Origin: an uncultured Clostridia bacterium
GTDB lineage: Bacteria > Bacillota > Clostridia > Christensenellales > Aristaeellaceae
DNA: 64,000 nucleotides
Direction of reading: 5' to 3'
Assembly (NCBI GenBank): GCA_934670175.1
Contig: CAKUOX010000002.1
Coordinates: forward strand, 1-64,000
Of this stretch, positions 49,395-59,526 are shown one piece after another (position 1 is the first letter of the stretch; each line of letters opens with the position of its first letter). Made by a program: the position numbers and the translations under genes. The notes under the pieces are model-generated. The model was not told where the DNA came from, did not search any database, and saw nothing but the letters and a program-made list of their open reading frames with translations.

Positions 49395-50693
49395 ATGCCC
49401 AGCAGAGAAAAAAGAGCGCAGCGGCGGCGCGGTTCAGGCGTGCTGCCCGCGCTGGTGATACTTACGGCCTTTGTGGCGCTGGCCATTGCCGCAATGCTGT
49501 TCAGCGGCGACCCCATCGGCGGCACGGAGGAAGAAAGGCTGCCCTACGCCTACCCGCAGGATACAAATTTCGTGGATCAGAATTCAGCCACGCGCGCGCC
49601 GCTGGTGCTGGGTGCGGACATAGAGCACATGACGCCCGAGCCCACCGCCGAGCCCGAGGCCACGCCGACGCCCGCGCCCGAGGAGAGCGCCGCGCCCGCG
49701 CAGCAGAGCGAGGACAGCGTGCCCACGCGCTTTTTCGCCACGCCCATGCCCGGCGATTATTTCCTGCCGATTATGAACCGCGCCGAGCGCACGCCCGACG
49801 ATGAAATGATGATCGCGATCACGATCGACGATTGCAGCAAGGCGGACGTGCTCAGCCGGATCATCGAAATTGCCGATATATATAGTGCGAAGCTGACGCT
49901 GTTCCCCACCGGCGACGCGCTGATGACCCCCGGCATGACCGAGGGCTTCCGTACCTGCGTTACGCGCCTGGGCTACGAGATCGAAAACCGCAACTACGGC
50001 AAAAAGGCGGAATACACGCTTTCCAGCGGCGAGCTGGCGATACAGATGTGGAAGCAGAACATCGCCGCGAGCTACGCCATGGGGCGCGATTACCATCAGC
50101 GCTATTATCGCCCCAGCAGCGTAGAGGCCGTGTACGACCAGCGCACGCATTTCTTCGCGCGCAAGCTGGGCTTTACCGGCATCGTGGGCTATACCTATTC
50201 CTACAACGGCAATACCGTGGAATCGCTGGTGGGCACGCTCAAGAGTGGCAATATCTACCAGTTTGATATGACGCAGAAATCGCTGAAGGTGTTCGAGGGC
50301 TTCATCGCCGAGGCCAGCCGGAAGGGCTATCGCCTGGTGACGATCAACGAGCTTTTCGGCATGGAAGCAAACCAGATGGACGGCTCGCTGACCATCGATA
50401 CGCAGGAGCTGCCCACGATGGACGACTATCAGGCCAGCTATTACGACCTGAAGCTCGGCTACCGCACGAATTCGGTGATCGCGCTGCAAAAGCGGCTGAT
50501 CGAGCTGGGCTATCTGCGCACCTTTAAGAATGAGGCGGGCGAGCGCGTGAACGCCACGGCGGACGGCATGTACGGCTCGAGCACCAGCGTGGCGGTCAGC
50601 GAATTTCAGGCGAAGGTGGGTATTCCCGCCACTGGCAATGCCGATGTGGAGACGCAGCAGCGCCTCTTTGCCGAGGATGCGCCGCGCAAGTAG
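49395..50693 (+). CDS. Membrane-anchored NodB-like (degenerate deacetylase) protein with peptidoglycan-binding domain
   Basis: 432 residues. A cytoplasmic basic start is followed by a membrane segment at about 16-37 (VLPALVILTAFVALAIAAML), a Pro/Glu/Ala linker (about 75-110), and a NodB-like domain at about 130-300 (MIAITIDDCSKADVLSRIIE, IYSAKLTLFPTGDALM). The usual TFDDG motif reads TIDDC and the downstream His motif is not evident, so deacetylase activity is doubtful. The C-terminal 75 residues form a peptidoglycan-binding repeat (NSVIALQKRLIELGYLRT, VAVSEFQAKVGIPATG). It is likely a cell-wall-associated protein. Confidence 0.82.
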   Translation: MPSREKRAQRRRGSGVLPALVILTAFVALAIAAMLFSGDPIGGTEEERLPYAYPQDTNFVDQNSATRAPLVLGADIEHMTPEPTAEPEATPTPAPEESAAPAQQSEDSVPTRFFATPMPGDYFLPIMNRAERTPDDEMMIAITIDDCSKADVLSRIIEIADIYSAKLTLFPTGDALMTPGMTEGFRTCVTRLGYEIENRNYGKKAEYTLSSGELAIQMWKQNIAASYAMGRDYHQRYYRPSSVEAVYDQRTHFFARKLGFTGIVGYTYSYNGNTVESLVGTLKSGNIYQFDMTQKSLKVFEGFIAEASRKGYRLVTINELFGMEANQMDGSLTIDTQELPTMDDYQASYYDLKLGYRTNSVIALQKRLIELGYLRTFKNEAGERVNATADGMYGSSTSVAVSEFQAKVGIPATGNADVETQQRLFAEDAPRK

Positions 50694-50717
50694 GAAATGG
50701 ATCGCGGTTATATGGCG

Positions 50718-50751
50718 GAGCGCCCGAGTGGCCGACAGGCTCTGGGCGCTC
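50718..50751 (+). terminator. Hairpin terminator
   Basis: GAGCGCCC and GGGCGCTC arms with an 18-base loop, before the GNAT-deaminase gene; a short T-containing tail follows. Confidence 0.6.
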
Positions 50752-50773
50752 TATTGCTTGAATGGAGGAGAAT

Positions 50774-51745
50774 ATGGGCATGCAAAATATTGTTCTGCGC
50801 CGGATCACGGCGGCGGACGACGGCGCAATCGCCGCGATCATTCGCGCGAGCCTGAAGAGCTACGGTCTGGATATTCCCGGCACGGCGTATTTTGATCCGG
50901 AGCTCGACCATCTGAGTACCTATTACTGCGCGGCGCCGGGCATGCGCGCCTACTTTATTGCCGAGCTTGACGGTGTGGTGCTTGGCGGCGCGGGGCTTGC
51001 CGAGTTTACCGGCATAGCCGGCTGCGCGGAGCTGCAGAAGCTGTATCTGGCGGAAGCGTCCAGGGGCATGGGCCTTGGGCGGCGGCTGATGCAGGCCGCA
51101 GAGGAGGAGGCGCGGCGTCTGGGCTACGATAAGCTCTACCTTGAAACGCATTCGGCGCTCAAGGCCGCGATAGGCTTGTATGAAAGGATGGGCTTTGCGA
51201 AGATCGACCGTCCCGCCTGCGTCAAGCACGGTACGATGGACTGCTTCTATATGAAGGAGCTGAGCATCAGCGGCGATGCGGCGCAGGACAGGCGCTTCAT
51301 GCGCATGGCGATCGAGCTTTCAAGGGCTGCTGTCGAGCATGGAAACGAGCCCTTCGGCGCGGTGCTGGTGAAGGATGGCGAGGTCGCGTTCACCAATGAA
51401 AATCAGATCCACACGCGCCGCGATCCGACGTTTCACGGCGAGCTCGGATTGATTCGCGAGTTCTGCGGCAGGACGGGCATTACCGATCTGAGCCAATACA
51501 CGCTCTATTCCAGCTGCGAGCCCTGCTTCATGTGCAGCGGCGCGATGGTGTGGGTCAGGCTGGGACGTCTGGTTTACGCCGCGAGCAATATGGATCTGGA
51601 GCGCATTTTCGGGGAAAAAGGCTGCAATTGCGCCGAGCTGGTCTTTGCGCATTCCTCGTGGAGGCCGAGGGTCACTGCGGGCGTGCTGCGCGAGGAGGGT
51701 CTCGCGGTGCTTCAGAATTACTTTGGTAAGCGCATGGGTAAGTAA
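50774..51745 (+). CDS. Fusion of GNAT acetyltransferase and cytidine/guanine-deaminase-like domain
   Basis: 323 residues; GGAGGAGAAT before the ATG at 50774. Residues about 5-160 are a GNAT domain (LYLAEASRGMGLGRRLMQAA, LYERMGFAKIDRP). Residues about 170-323 are a zinc-dependent nucleoside/base deaminase: the HxE motif reads FHGELGL and the second motif SSCEPCFMCSGAM contributes PCxxC. Such deaminases act on guanine, cytosine or nucleosides. Joining the two in one chain is uncommon; the substrates of both halves are unknown. The linker is only a few residues. Confidence 0.9.
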   Translation: MGMQNIVLRRITAADDGAIAAIIRASLKSYGLDIPGTAYFDPELDHLSTYYCAAPGMRAYFIAELDGVVLGGAGLAEFTGIAGCAELQKLYLAEASRGMGLGRRLMQAAEEEARRLGYDKLYLETHSALKAAIGLYERMGFAKIDRPACVKHGTMDCFYMKELSISGDAAQDRRFMRMAIELSRAAVEHGNEPFGAVLVKDGEVAFTNENQIHTRRDPTFHGELGLIREFCGRTGITDLSQYTLYSSCEPCFMCSGAMVWVRLGRLVYAASNMDLERIFGEKGCNCAELVFAHSSWRPRVTAGVLREEGLAVLQNYFGKRMGK

Positions 51746-51824
51746 AGGGATCGGGCGTGCTTCTGCTGCGCGCCGGAACGTTGTCTGAGAATGACCGCCG
51801 CCGGTATCCGCCGTAAAAAGAAAT

Positions 51825-51853
51825 GAGCCGTTTCGACAGCATCGAAACGGCTC
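51825..51853. terminator. Bidirectional terminator
   Basis: GAGCCGTTTCGA and TCGAAACGGCTC arms with a CAGCA loop between the convergent GNAT-deaminase and Tim44-like genes. Confidence 0.88.
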
Positions 51854-51908
51854 TTTCCTATTCAAAAATAAGAATCGGCAAAACCATGGGGATTGCCGCC
51901 CAGACGGA

Positions 51909-52775
51909 TCAGTGCTTTACTGTATTTCTGGACAGGCCCTTGATCTGCGAGACCACCCAGTCGTAGTTGGTGCTTTCGATGGCAGTGCCGCAATAGGGGC
52001 ACTTTGCAGATTTGTTCACATCCACGGGCGCGCCGCAGTTCGGGCAGTTCACGCTGGCGCTGCCGCCCGTGCTGCCGCTGCGCTCGAGCATCCATTCATA
52101 TTTCATATAGATCTCATCGTTCCGGTCGCCGCGCACCAGCTTGCCGTCGCTGTTCGTCAGATAATTTACGAAGCGCGCGTGCACGCAGGCATACAGGCGG
52201 TCGGGCGCGCCGTTTTCAGCGGGCTTGCAGCCCAACAGCGTTACATCCAGCACGCTGATGTGCTCCATATGGCTGGTGATGCCCTTGTCGATGAAATCGC
52301 GCTTGAGCTGTGCGGAGGTCTGCGCGTACAGCGGCGCGCTGAGCAGCGGTTCGACCGGCGAAAGGTCACGCGCCGCCCAGGCCTCCTGAAGGCGGATATA
52401 CATATTAGAAATCTGCGCGCACAGCTCGTCCTGATTGAGGTCGGCAAGCGCGCTGAGCGGCTGCAGGCTGCTCGGCGGCGTGGGCGTCGCGCCATCTGTG
52501 CTCTTCTTCTTCGAGCGCGCGCCGCCGATCAGCGCGATCAGCAGTATGCCGCCGACTGTGAACACGACGATATAGAAATCATCGACGCCGTAGCCGTCGG
52601 AGTCGGAGACATAGTCATGATCGCTGCTCGACCACGAATCATCATCATCCCAGCTGGAATCATAATCGCTCCCGCCGTAGTCGGAACCGCCGGAATAATC
52701 GCCGAAATCGGCGTGTGCGGGGAAGAGCGCGATCAGGCAGAGCAGCGTTATCAGCAGGCACAGCAGTTTTTTCAT
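51909..52775 (-). CDS. Membrane protein with Tim44-like domain and zinc ribbon
   Basis: 288 residues from the ATG at 52775 (AAAGGA upstream). A signal/anchor segment MKKLLCLLITLLCLIALF is followed by a Gly/Ser/Asp-rich stretch (about 25-70) and a second membrane segment at about 73-95 (DFYIVVFTVGGILLIALIGG). A Tim44-like domain follows (DELCAQISNMYIRLQEAWAA, RFVNYLTNSDGKLVRGDRND). A zinc ribbon CPNCGAPVD..KCPYCGTAIE sits near the C-terminus. The Tim44-like domain probably faces the cytoplasm. Related proteins are widespread in Bacillota without known function. Confidence 0.84.
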   Translation of the reverse strand: MKKLLCLLITLLCLIALFPAHADFGDYSGGSDYGGSDYDSSWDDDDSWSSSDHDYVSDSDGYGVDDFYIVVFTVGGILLIALIGGARSKKKSTDGATPTPPSSLQPLSALADLNQDELCAQISNMYIRLQEAWAARDLSPVEPLLSAPLYAQTSAQLKRDFIDKGITSHMEHISVLDVTLLGCKPAENGAPDRLYACVHARFVNYLTNSDGKLVRGDRNDEIYMKYEWMLERSGSTGGSASVNCPNCGAPVDVNKSAKCPYCGTAIESTNYDWVVSQIKGLSRNTVKH

Positions 52776-52801
52776 AAGTCCAGAATCCTTTCCCGCAGTC
52801 A

Positions 52802-53551
52802 TCAGCGGCCGTATTTTTTCAGGAAGCTCTCCAGCGACAGGTTTTCATTGCGGATGCGCGTAGCGGCCTCGACGCCGACATAGCGGTAGTGCCACGGTTC
52901 ATAGGAAATGCCGGTCTCATCGGCCTTGTTGGCGGGATAGCGCTGGATGAAGCCATATTCATGGGCGTGCAGGCTCAGCCAGGCGTATTGCGGCGTGCTC
53001 TCGAAGCCTCCGGAGGTCTCGGTGGTCACATCGAACGCCAGGCCGGTCTGATGCTCGCTCGCGCCCGCCTCCTGCGCCTTGCCCGGCTCGGACTGGGCGT
53101 ACACCTCCTGCTGGCGCTGATAGTCGCGGTAGCCGGAGGTCACAATGAAGCCGTTTACGTTTTCCGCCTCGGCGGCGGCGAACATGCGCTCCATCGGCTC
53201 GTAGCATTCCCGAGCCAGGTAGATATTGGAATTTGCCAGGCGGAAGGAATGCCGCTGCTGGTAGAGGTTCACCAGCCCCTCGGGCACATAATCCGCCGAC
53301 AGGCGATGCTCCGAATTCACCAGAAGGATGTCGCCCTTGTATTTCGTAGAGCCCACGCCCATGCGCCAGCCCAGAAAAAACGAAAGCCCGAGACAGGCGC
53401 ACAGCGCAATGCAGGCCAATATCGTCTGTTTCCGCGTCAGCCGCAGTGCATAGCGCGATCTCCTTGAGCTATAAGAATTCGGATCGGCGGGTTTTATGGA
53501 AGCGCGCCGATGATTCTTCGCAGTATTTCGCCTCGATACCTCGTTTGCCAC
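52802..53551 (-). CDS. D-Ala-D-Ala carboxypeptidase, VanY type
   Basis: 249 residues from a GTG start at 53551 with AGGAGAT nine bases upstream. ATG codons further up (53575 and earlier) fall at or before the predicted transcription start. One membrane segment lies at about 43-65 (TILACIALCACLGLSFFLGW). The zinc-peptidase motifs are SGYRDYQRQQEVY, SEHQTGLAFDV (SxHxxGxAxD) and EPWHYRYVG (ExWH). It trims the terminal D-Ala from cell-wall precursors. It stands 26 bp upstream of the Tim44-like gene on the same strand. Resistance to glycopeptides is not implied by this gene alone. Confidence 0.93.
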   Translation of the reverse strand: MANEVSRRNTAKNHRRASIKPADPNSYSSRRSRYALRLTRKQTILACIALCACLGLSFFLGWRMGVGSTKYKGDILLVNSEHRLSADYVPEGLVNLYQQRHSFRLANSNIYLARECYEPMERMFAAAEAENVNGFIVTSGYRDYQRQQEVYAQSEPGKAQEAGASEHQTGLAFDVTTETSGGFESTPQYAWLSLHAHEYGFIQRYPANKADETGISYEPWHYRYVGVEAATRIRNENLSLESFLKKYGR

Positions 53552-53581
53552 GTTTGTATCATCTCCTGTATTCATGCAATA

Positions 53582-53611
53582 ATCATATTCCATTTTAATA
53601 GACGCTGTCAA
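53582..53611 (-). promoter_or_regulatory. vanY-like gene promoter
   Basis: Minus-strand TTGACA (53606-53611) and TATGAT (53582-53587), 18-bp spacer. Transcription would start near 53575, so the ribosome site at 53561-53567 and the GTG at 53551 fit best. Confidence 0.8.
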
Positions 53612-53734
53612 GCCGGAAAATGCCGGATCGTTCAAATAAAAAATATCGGCAGGGCGTGCGGCGGCGCAAGATTTATGTTATCATAGAGGCAGAGAATATA
53701 GATACAGAAAATGGATGCAATGGGAGGACTGGCC

Positions 53735-55411
53735 ATGAAACGGTTTCTATGCGCGCTGCTGTGCTGCGTGCTGCTGTGTCCGGCGGCGCTGGCGGACAGC
53801 TTTGACGATTTTCTCAATGCGGTTTCGGGCGGCACGCCGCAGCCGACGCAGGACAGAAGCCTGCGCTTTGCGCCGCTGGACGAGACGCCCGCGCCGACCG
53901 ATGTGCCGACTGAAGCGCCCACGCCTGCGCCCGATCCCTCCGGCAATATATTGATGGCGGATAAGATCAACGGGGAACCATTCTATGTGCTCGGCAGTGA
54001 CATAGAGCGCAGTCAGATCATTCGCGTACGCTTTCTGGACAGCCTTGAGGACATGCCCGAGGACGCCTGGGATGTTTCCGACGCGCAGAATGGCAGCGTG
54101 TACGCCTGGGTAAGCGGCGAACGCGGCGCGTATGAGCTGAGCATCGCGGGCGTGGGCGGCGTGTCGGCCGGTGCATCCGCTGAGGGTCTGTTTGCCTATT
54201 ATCGAAATCTTGAGCAGATCGATTTCGGCAACTGCTTTTATACCGAGGGCATGGAAAGCATGTGCAGAATGTTTCTGGAGTGCAATAGCCTGAGATCGCT
54301 GGAGCTTTCCGGCTTCAATACGGAAAGCGTGCGCGATTTCAGCTGGTGCTTTGATGGCTGCGGCGCGCTGGAAACGCTGGATCTGTCTTTTCTGGATACC
54401 CGAAACGCCGCCGCGATGCAGGCCATGTTCTATGGGTGCAGCGGCATCGAGTCTCTGGATCTGTCCTTGCTGGATACCCAAAGCGTCACCACGATGCAGG
54501 CCATGTTCTATGGGTGCAGCAGCATCAGGTCTCTGGATGTGTCGAAATTGAATACGCGCGCTGTGCGGAATTTCAAGTATATGTTCAAGGGCTGCACCGC
54601 GCTGAGCGAGCTCATTACGGGCGATGATTTTCTGGTCGATCCCGACGCGGATGTGCTGGAAATGTTTGCAGATTGTCCGGCACTGGATGCCGAGATGCTG
54701 GAGCCGCTGCAGCTCGGGAAGGGCGCGGTGCCCACGAGCACGCCTTCGCCTGCGCCGACCGGCACGCCCAGACCCACGAATACGCCGCGCGTCTATTCGG
54801 AACTGCATCGCGGCAACAGCGGCGTGGATGTAGCGCTGATGCAGAGTTATCTGGTAGATTACGGCTATATGCTCAGCGGCTCTGCCGACGGCGAGTATGG
54901 CCGCAAGACCGCCAACGCCGTGCACTGGTTCAAGCATGCGAATTGCATATGGGATGACTGCGACGATAACGCCGACTACTGCGTCGCCACCTCGGAAATG
55001 CTGAGCGTGCTCTACGGCGGATCGGCCATAAGAAATATAGAGCCGGACGTTGCGCTGCAAATATTCGAGGGCAGCAAGCTGGAGTACAACAAGCTCAAGG
55101 GCGACAAATTCAAGTTCCGCATTCAGGTGGAAAATGCCTCTTCCCTGCGAACGGTGCGCGCGTTCGAGCTGCGCGCCTATATCACGAACGTAAGGGAGGA
55201 GCCCGTTTACGGCGACGGCTATTATTATTACGAGACCACGCGCTGCACCATCGCGCCCAATGGCATTGCCTATTCGGACTACCTGATCATTCCCAACCGC
55301 AGCGATATTTACAAGGTGTGGGTCGGTATCAGCCGCGTGGAATACAACGACGGCACATACGCCGAGGCCGACGAGATCGATTACTGGTATTGGACGTTTG
55401 ATGAGCTGTAA
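53735..55411 (+). CDS. Secreted BspA-type (DUF285) leucine-rich-repeat protein with peptidoglycan-binding domain
   Basis: 558 residues from the ATG at 53735 (GGGAGG upstream). A signal peptide MKRFLCALLCCVLLCPAALA is followed by a Pro/Thr linker (about 40-75). BspA/DUF285 repeats lie at about 165-310 (LDLSFLDTRNAAAMQAMFYG, CSGIESLDLSLLDTQSVTTM). A second linker (TPSPAPTGTPRPTNTP) leads to a peptidoglycan-binding domain at about 355-410 (VDVALMQSYLVDYGYMLSGS). The last 120 residues are beta-rich and unassigned. Two neighbouring repeats are almost identical in DNA. Likely a surface or matrix-binding protein. Confidence 0.88.
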   Translation: MKRFLCALLCCVLLCPAALADSFDDFLNAVSGGTPQPTQDRSLRFAPLDETPAPTDVPTEAPTPAPDPSGNILMADKINGEPFYVLGSDIERSQIIRVRFLDSLEDMPEDAWDVSDAQNGSVYAWVSGERGAYELSIAGVGGVSAGASAEGLFAYYRNLEQIDFGNCFYTEGMESMCRMFLECNSLRSLELSGFNTESVRDFSWCFDGCGALETLDLSFLDTRNAAAMQAMFYGCSGIESLDLSLLDTQSVTTMQAMFYGCSSIRSLDVSKLNTRAVRNFKYMFKGCTALSELITGDDFLVDPDADVLEMFADCPALDAEMLEPLQLGKGAVPTSTPSPAPTGTPRPTNTPRVYSELHRGNSGVDVALMQSYLVDYGYMLSGSADGEYGRKTANAVHWFKHANCIWDDCDDNADYCVATSEMLSVLYGGSAIRNIEPDVALQIFEGSKLEYNKLKGDKFKFRIQVENASSLRTVRAFELRAYITNVREEPVYGDGYYYYETTRCTIAPNGIAYSDYLIIPNRSDIYKVWVGISRVEYNDGTYAEADEIDYWYWTFDEL

Positions 55412-55423
55412 GGAGGCGACGCA

Positions 55424-55903
55424 ATGAAAAGACTGATTGGCATACTGCTCTGCTGCGCGCTGCTGTGCGCGGCGGCGCTGGCTGAGGGCGAGGGCTGGAC
55501 GCTCGATTTCGACCCCAATGAAGCGGGCTACGACGGCGGCTGGATCGGCTGCGAGAGCGACGGCTTCAAGCTCTACCTGCCCACCGGCGCGCAGGAAATA
55601 TTCGGCGGCGCGGATATCAGCTGCTTTGCCTTCAGCGGCGGCGTGCTGATCATCGACCGGCTCGCGGGCGCGGACATGGACGAAAGGATGAACGATGTCT
55701 GCGGCGAGGGCTGGCGCGCGGCGGCGCTCAACGGCCATGAGGCCGCGCTGGGCTTTATGAAGGATACGGACAACGCCTGCATGTGCTGGCCGGAGGGGGA
55801 TACGCTGTATCATTTCCTGCTGGCGCCCGCCGTGGCCGAGGGCGGCTCGGCGGCGGCTCGCGCGTTTGCGCTGCGCGTGCTCACATCGGTGAGCGCGATG
55901 TAA
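55424..55903 (+). CDS. Secreted hypothetical protein
   Basis: 159 residues; AGGAGG before the ATG, 12 bp after the BspA-type gene. A signal peptide MKRLIGILLCCALLCAAALA is followed by an unassigned domain (EGWTLDFDPNEAGYDGGWIG, DGFKLYLPTGAQEIFGGADI). Similar start and spacing suggest it belongs with its neighbours in one operon of exported proteins. No catalytic motif was recognised. Confidence 0.82.
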   Translation: MKRLIGILLCCALLCAAALAEGEGWTLDFDPNEAGYDGGWIGCESDGFKLYLPTGAQEIFGGADISCFAFSGGVLIIDRLAGADMDERMNDVCGEGWRAAALNGHEAALGFMKDTDNACMCWPEGDTLYHFLLAPAVAEGGSAAARAFALRVLTSVSAM

Positions 55904-55931
55904 AACAGTTTTCAAGGGGAGGAAGCTCAAT

Positions 55932-56558
55932 ATGAAAAGATGGATCTCGATACTGGTGACGGTGCTGGTGGTCTTCAGCCTTATTGGCGGCGCGGCGTTT
56001 GCGCAGAGCGACCCGCTGATCGACATTGCCATGGATATGGCGCGCGATCTGCATACGCTGGCAAATGATGAAAAGTACTTTGAACTTATGGGCTATACCT
56101 ATACAAGGGATTACATATCCGCCTTTGCGGCGGTCGACTGCGATGAGATGCGGAGCGCGTATCGCGTTACATCGGCGGCGACGCTGATAGCGCAGGTCAT
56201 GGGCGGCTCGCGCCTGAGCGATGTGGGCAGGAGCAATATCATAAAATCCGCGTATGCTGGCCCCGGCAATACCTGGAATGCCCAGAAGAGCGCAAATGCC
56301 ATGTCGCAGGCGGCGGTGCTGAGTTTGTCGCGCAGCTACCTGAAGCCGAACGGTTTTCAGAATTGCGTAATGCTGCTCGACTGCGGCGGCGCGGTGTATG
56401 CCGTCAGCTGCGTGGAGACCGGCGCGGGCATCATCACGGCCACGGCCACGCCCATGTTCCTGGATGAGGGCGAGAGCATGGAAACGGTGGTGCAGAATCT
56501 CCGCCAGGAAGCGCCGGCGTATGCAGTGGAGCAGATATACCCCGAGCAGGATAAATAA
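55932..56558 (+). CDS. Secreted hypothetical protein
   Basis: 208 residues; GGGGAGGA upstream. A signal peptide (MKRWISILVTVLVVFSLIGG AAFA) precedes a mixed alpha/beta domain (DPLIDIAMDMARDLHTLAND, FELMGYTYTRDYISAFAAVD). No family is recognised. It lies 28 bp after the previous gene and is the last of the exported trio. The R1 element copy 4 follows its stop codon by about 75 bp. Confidence 0.82.
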   Translation: MKRWISILVTVLVVFSLIGGAAFAQSDPLIDIAMDMARDLHTLANDEKYFELMGYTYTRDYISAFAAVDCDEMRSAYRVTSAATLIAQVMGGSRLSDVGRSNIIKSAYAGPGNTWNAQKSANAMSQAAVLSLSRSYLKPNGFQNCVMLLDCGGAVYAVSCVETGAGIITATATPMFLDEGESMETVVQNLRQEAPAYAVEQIYPEQDK

Positions 56559-56631
56559 CGGGGATCATCGGCGTATTCCGGTGCGTTTTTTAGTGGAGAA
56601 AATGCGATTGGAGCGCGCCGGATATGCAAGA

Positions 56632-56830
56632 TAGGTGGACGGGGAAGCGCGTTCCCCCGCCACTGCCACCCCACCAGTTTTTGCTAAAATCCTTCGGATT
56701 TTTGGGCGCAAAAACTACAAAGAAACGATTTTTGCTCTGAAAATGAGATTTTCCGCCGCAAAAATCGCCCCACACCCACCGTACCTCGAGAGGGCCGAAA
56801 CCCTCTAGAGCTCTCCCGGGTTTTTCGACA
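56632..56830 (+). repeat. R1 dispersed element, copy 4 (first hairpin lost)
   Basis: About 199 bp. It begins at the GTGGACGGGGAAGCGCGTTC block and runs through AAATCC-TTC-GGATTT, the CGATTTTTGC..GCAAAAATCG stem and a final CTCGAGAGGG..CCCTCTAGAG hairpin followed by TTTTT. The first GCTTGTC hairpin and the GGGCACG arm are missing. The groEL terminator lies just after it. Confidence 0.86.
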
Positions 56831-56834
56831 GACT

Positions 56835-56868
56835 GATGGCGCCGCACCCGTTCGGGTACGGCGCCATC
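56835..56868 (-). terminator. groEL terminator
   Basis: GATGGCGCCG and CGGCGCCATC arms with an inner ACCCG/CGGGT stem, 24 bp after the groEL stop on the minus strand; TTTTT-containing sequence of R1 copy 4 faces it. Confidence 0.85.
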
Positions 56869-56891
56869 TTTATATGCGTTTGTTTAATTGA

Positions 56892-58544
<1,653 letters not shown>

Positions 58545-58562
58545 TTAAATTGTGGGAATGTC

Positions 58563-58911
<349 letters not shown>

Positions 58912-58925
58912 CGCTTACAGATGAT

Positions 58926-58954
58926 AGTGTAACCAATTTCATGGGAAAATGCAA
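58926..58954 (-). promoter_or_regulatory. groES-groEL promoter
   Basis: Minus-strand TTGCAT (58949-58954) and TACACT (58926-58931), 17-bp spacer, just upstream of CIRCE. Confidence 0.75.
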
Positions 58955-59058
58955 GCCCCAATGGCAGTGTTTTTTTGTTAAGTTTTGGATTTTAGACGAA
59001 AAAAGCGGGAAATATGCTAAAATGGAACCAGATGGAGCAAACGGAGGAGGCGAACGGC

Positions 59059-59523
59059 ATGGATAAATGGGATGCACGCTTTATGCAGATGGCGGAGGTG
59101 ATCTCCGGCTGGGCAAGCTGCTATCAGCAGGATCGCAAGATCGGCGCGGTCATCGTGAAGAATAAGCGAATCATGACCACGGGCTACAACGGCGCGCCCG
59201 CGGGCATACGCACCTGTGTGGAGCGCGGCGAATGTCTGCGCAAAAAGCAGGGCATCGCCTCCGGCACGCGCGCGGAGATATGCTACGCGATCCATGCCGA
59301 ACAGAACGCCATCATCCAGGCGGCGCGCCTGGGCGTAAGCATCGACGGCGCGACGCTGTATTGCACGCATCAGCCCTGCGTGATCTGCGCGAAGATGATC
59401 GTGAACGCGGGCATCCGCCGCGTGGTCTACAAGCACGGCTATCCGGACGACTTTGCCGTGGAAATGCTGCGCGAGGGCGGCGTGCTGCTCGAGCGCTTTG
59501 AAGCTGAAAATATGGAGGAATAA
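59059..59523 (+). CDS. dCMP deaminase-family protein (ComEB-like)
   Basis: 154 residues from the ATG at 59059 with GGAGGAGG upstream; earlier in-frame ATG codons lack a site. Zinc motifs are IHAEQNAI (HAE) and HQPCVICAKMIV (PCxxC). The insert CVERGECLRKKQGIASGTRA with two Cys is typical of the dCMP deaminase/ComEB group. It would convert dCMP to dUMP for thymidylate synthesis. It is three bases upstream of the M24 peptidase gene. Confidence 0.93.
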   Translation: MDKWDARFMQMAEVISGWASCYQQDRKIGAVIVKNKRIMTTGYNGAPAGIRTCVERGECLRKKQGIASGTRAEICYAIHAEQNAIIQAARLGVSIDGATLYCTHQPCVICAKMIVNAGIRRVVYKHGYPDDFAVEMLREGGVLLERFEAENMEE

Positions 59524-59526
59524 ATT

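Noticed and set aside
52802..53551. Glycopeptide-resistance (van) cluster around the VanY-like gene
   Set aside because: No vanH, vanA/B, vanX or vanRS genes are nearby; single VanY-type enzymes are common in cell-wall turnover.
53747..56032. 761-codon minus-strand open frame
   Set aside because: Antisense to the BspA-type gene and its two neighbours.
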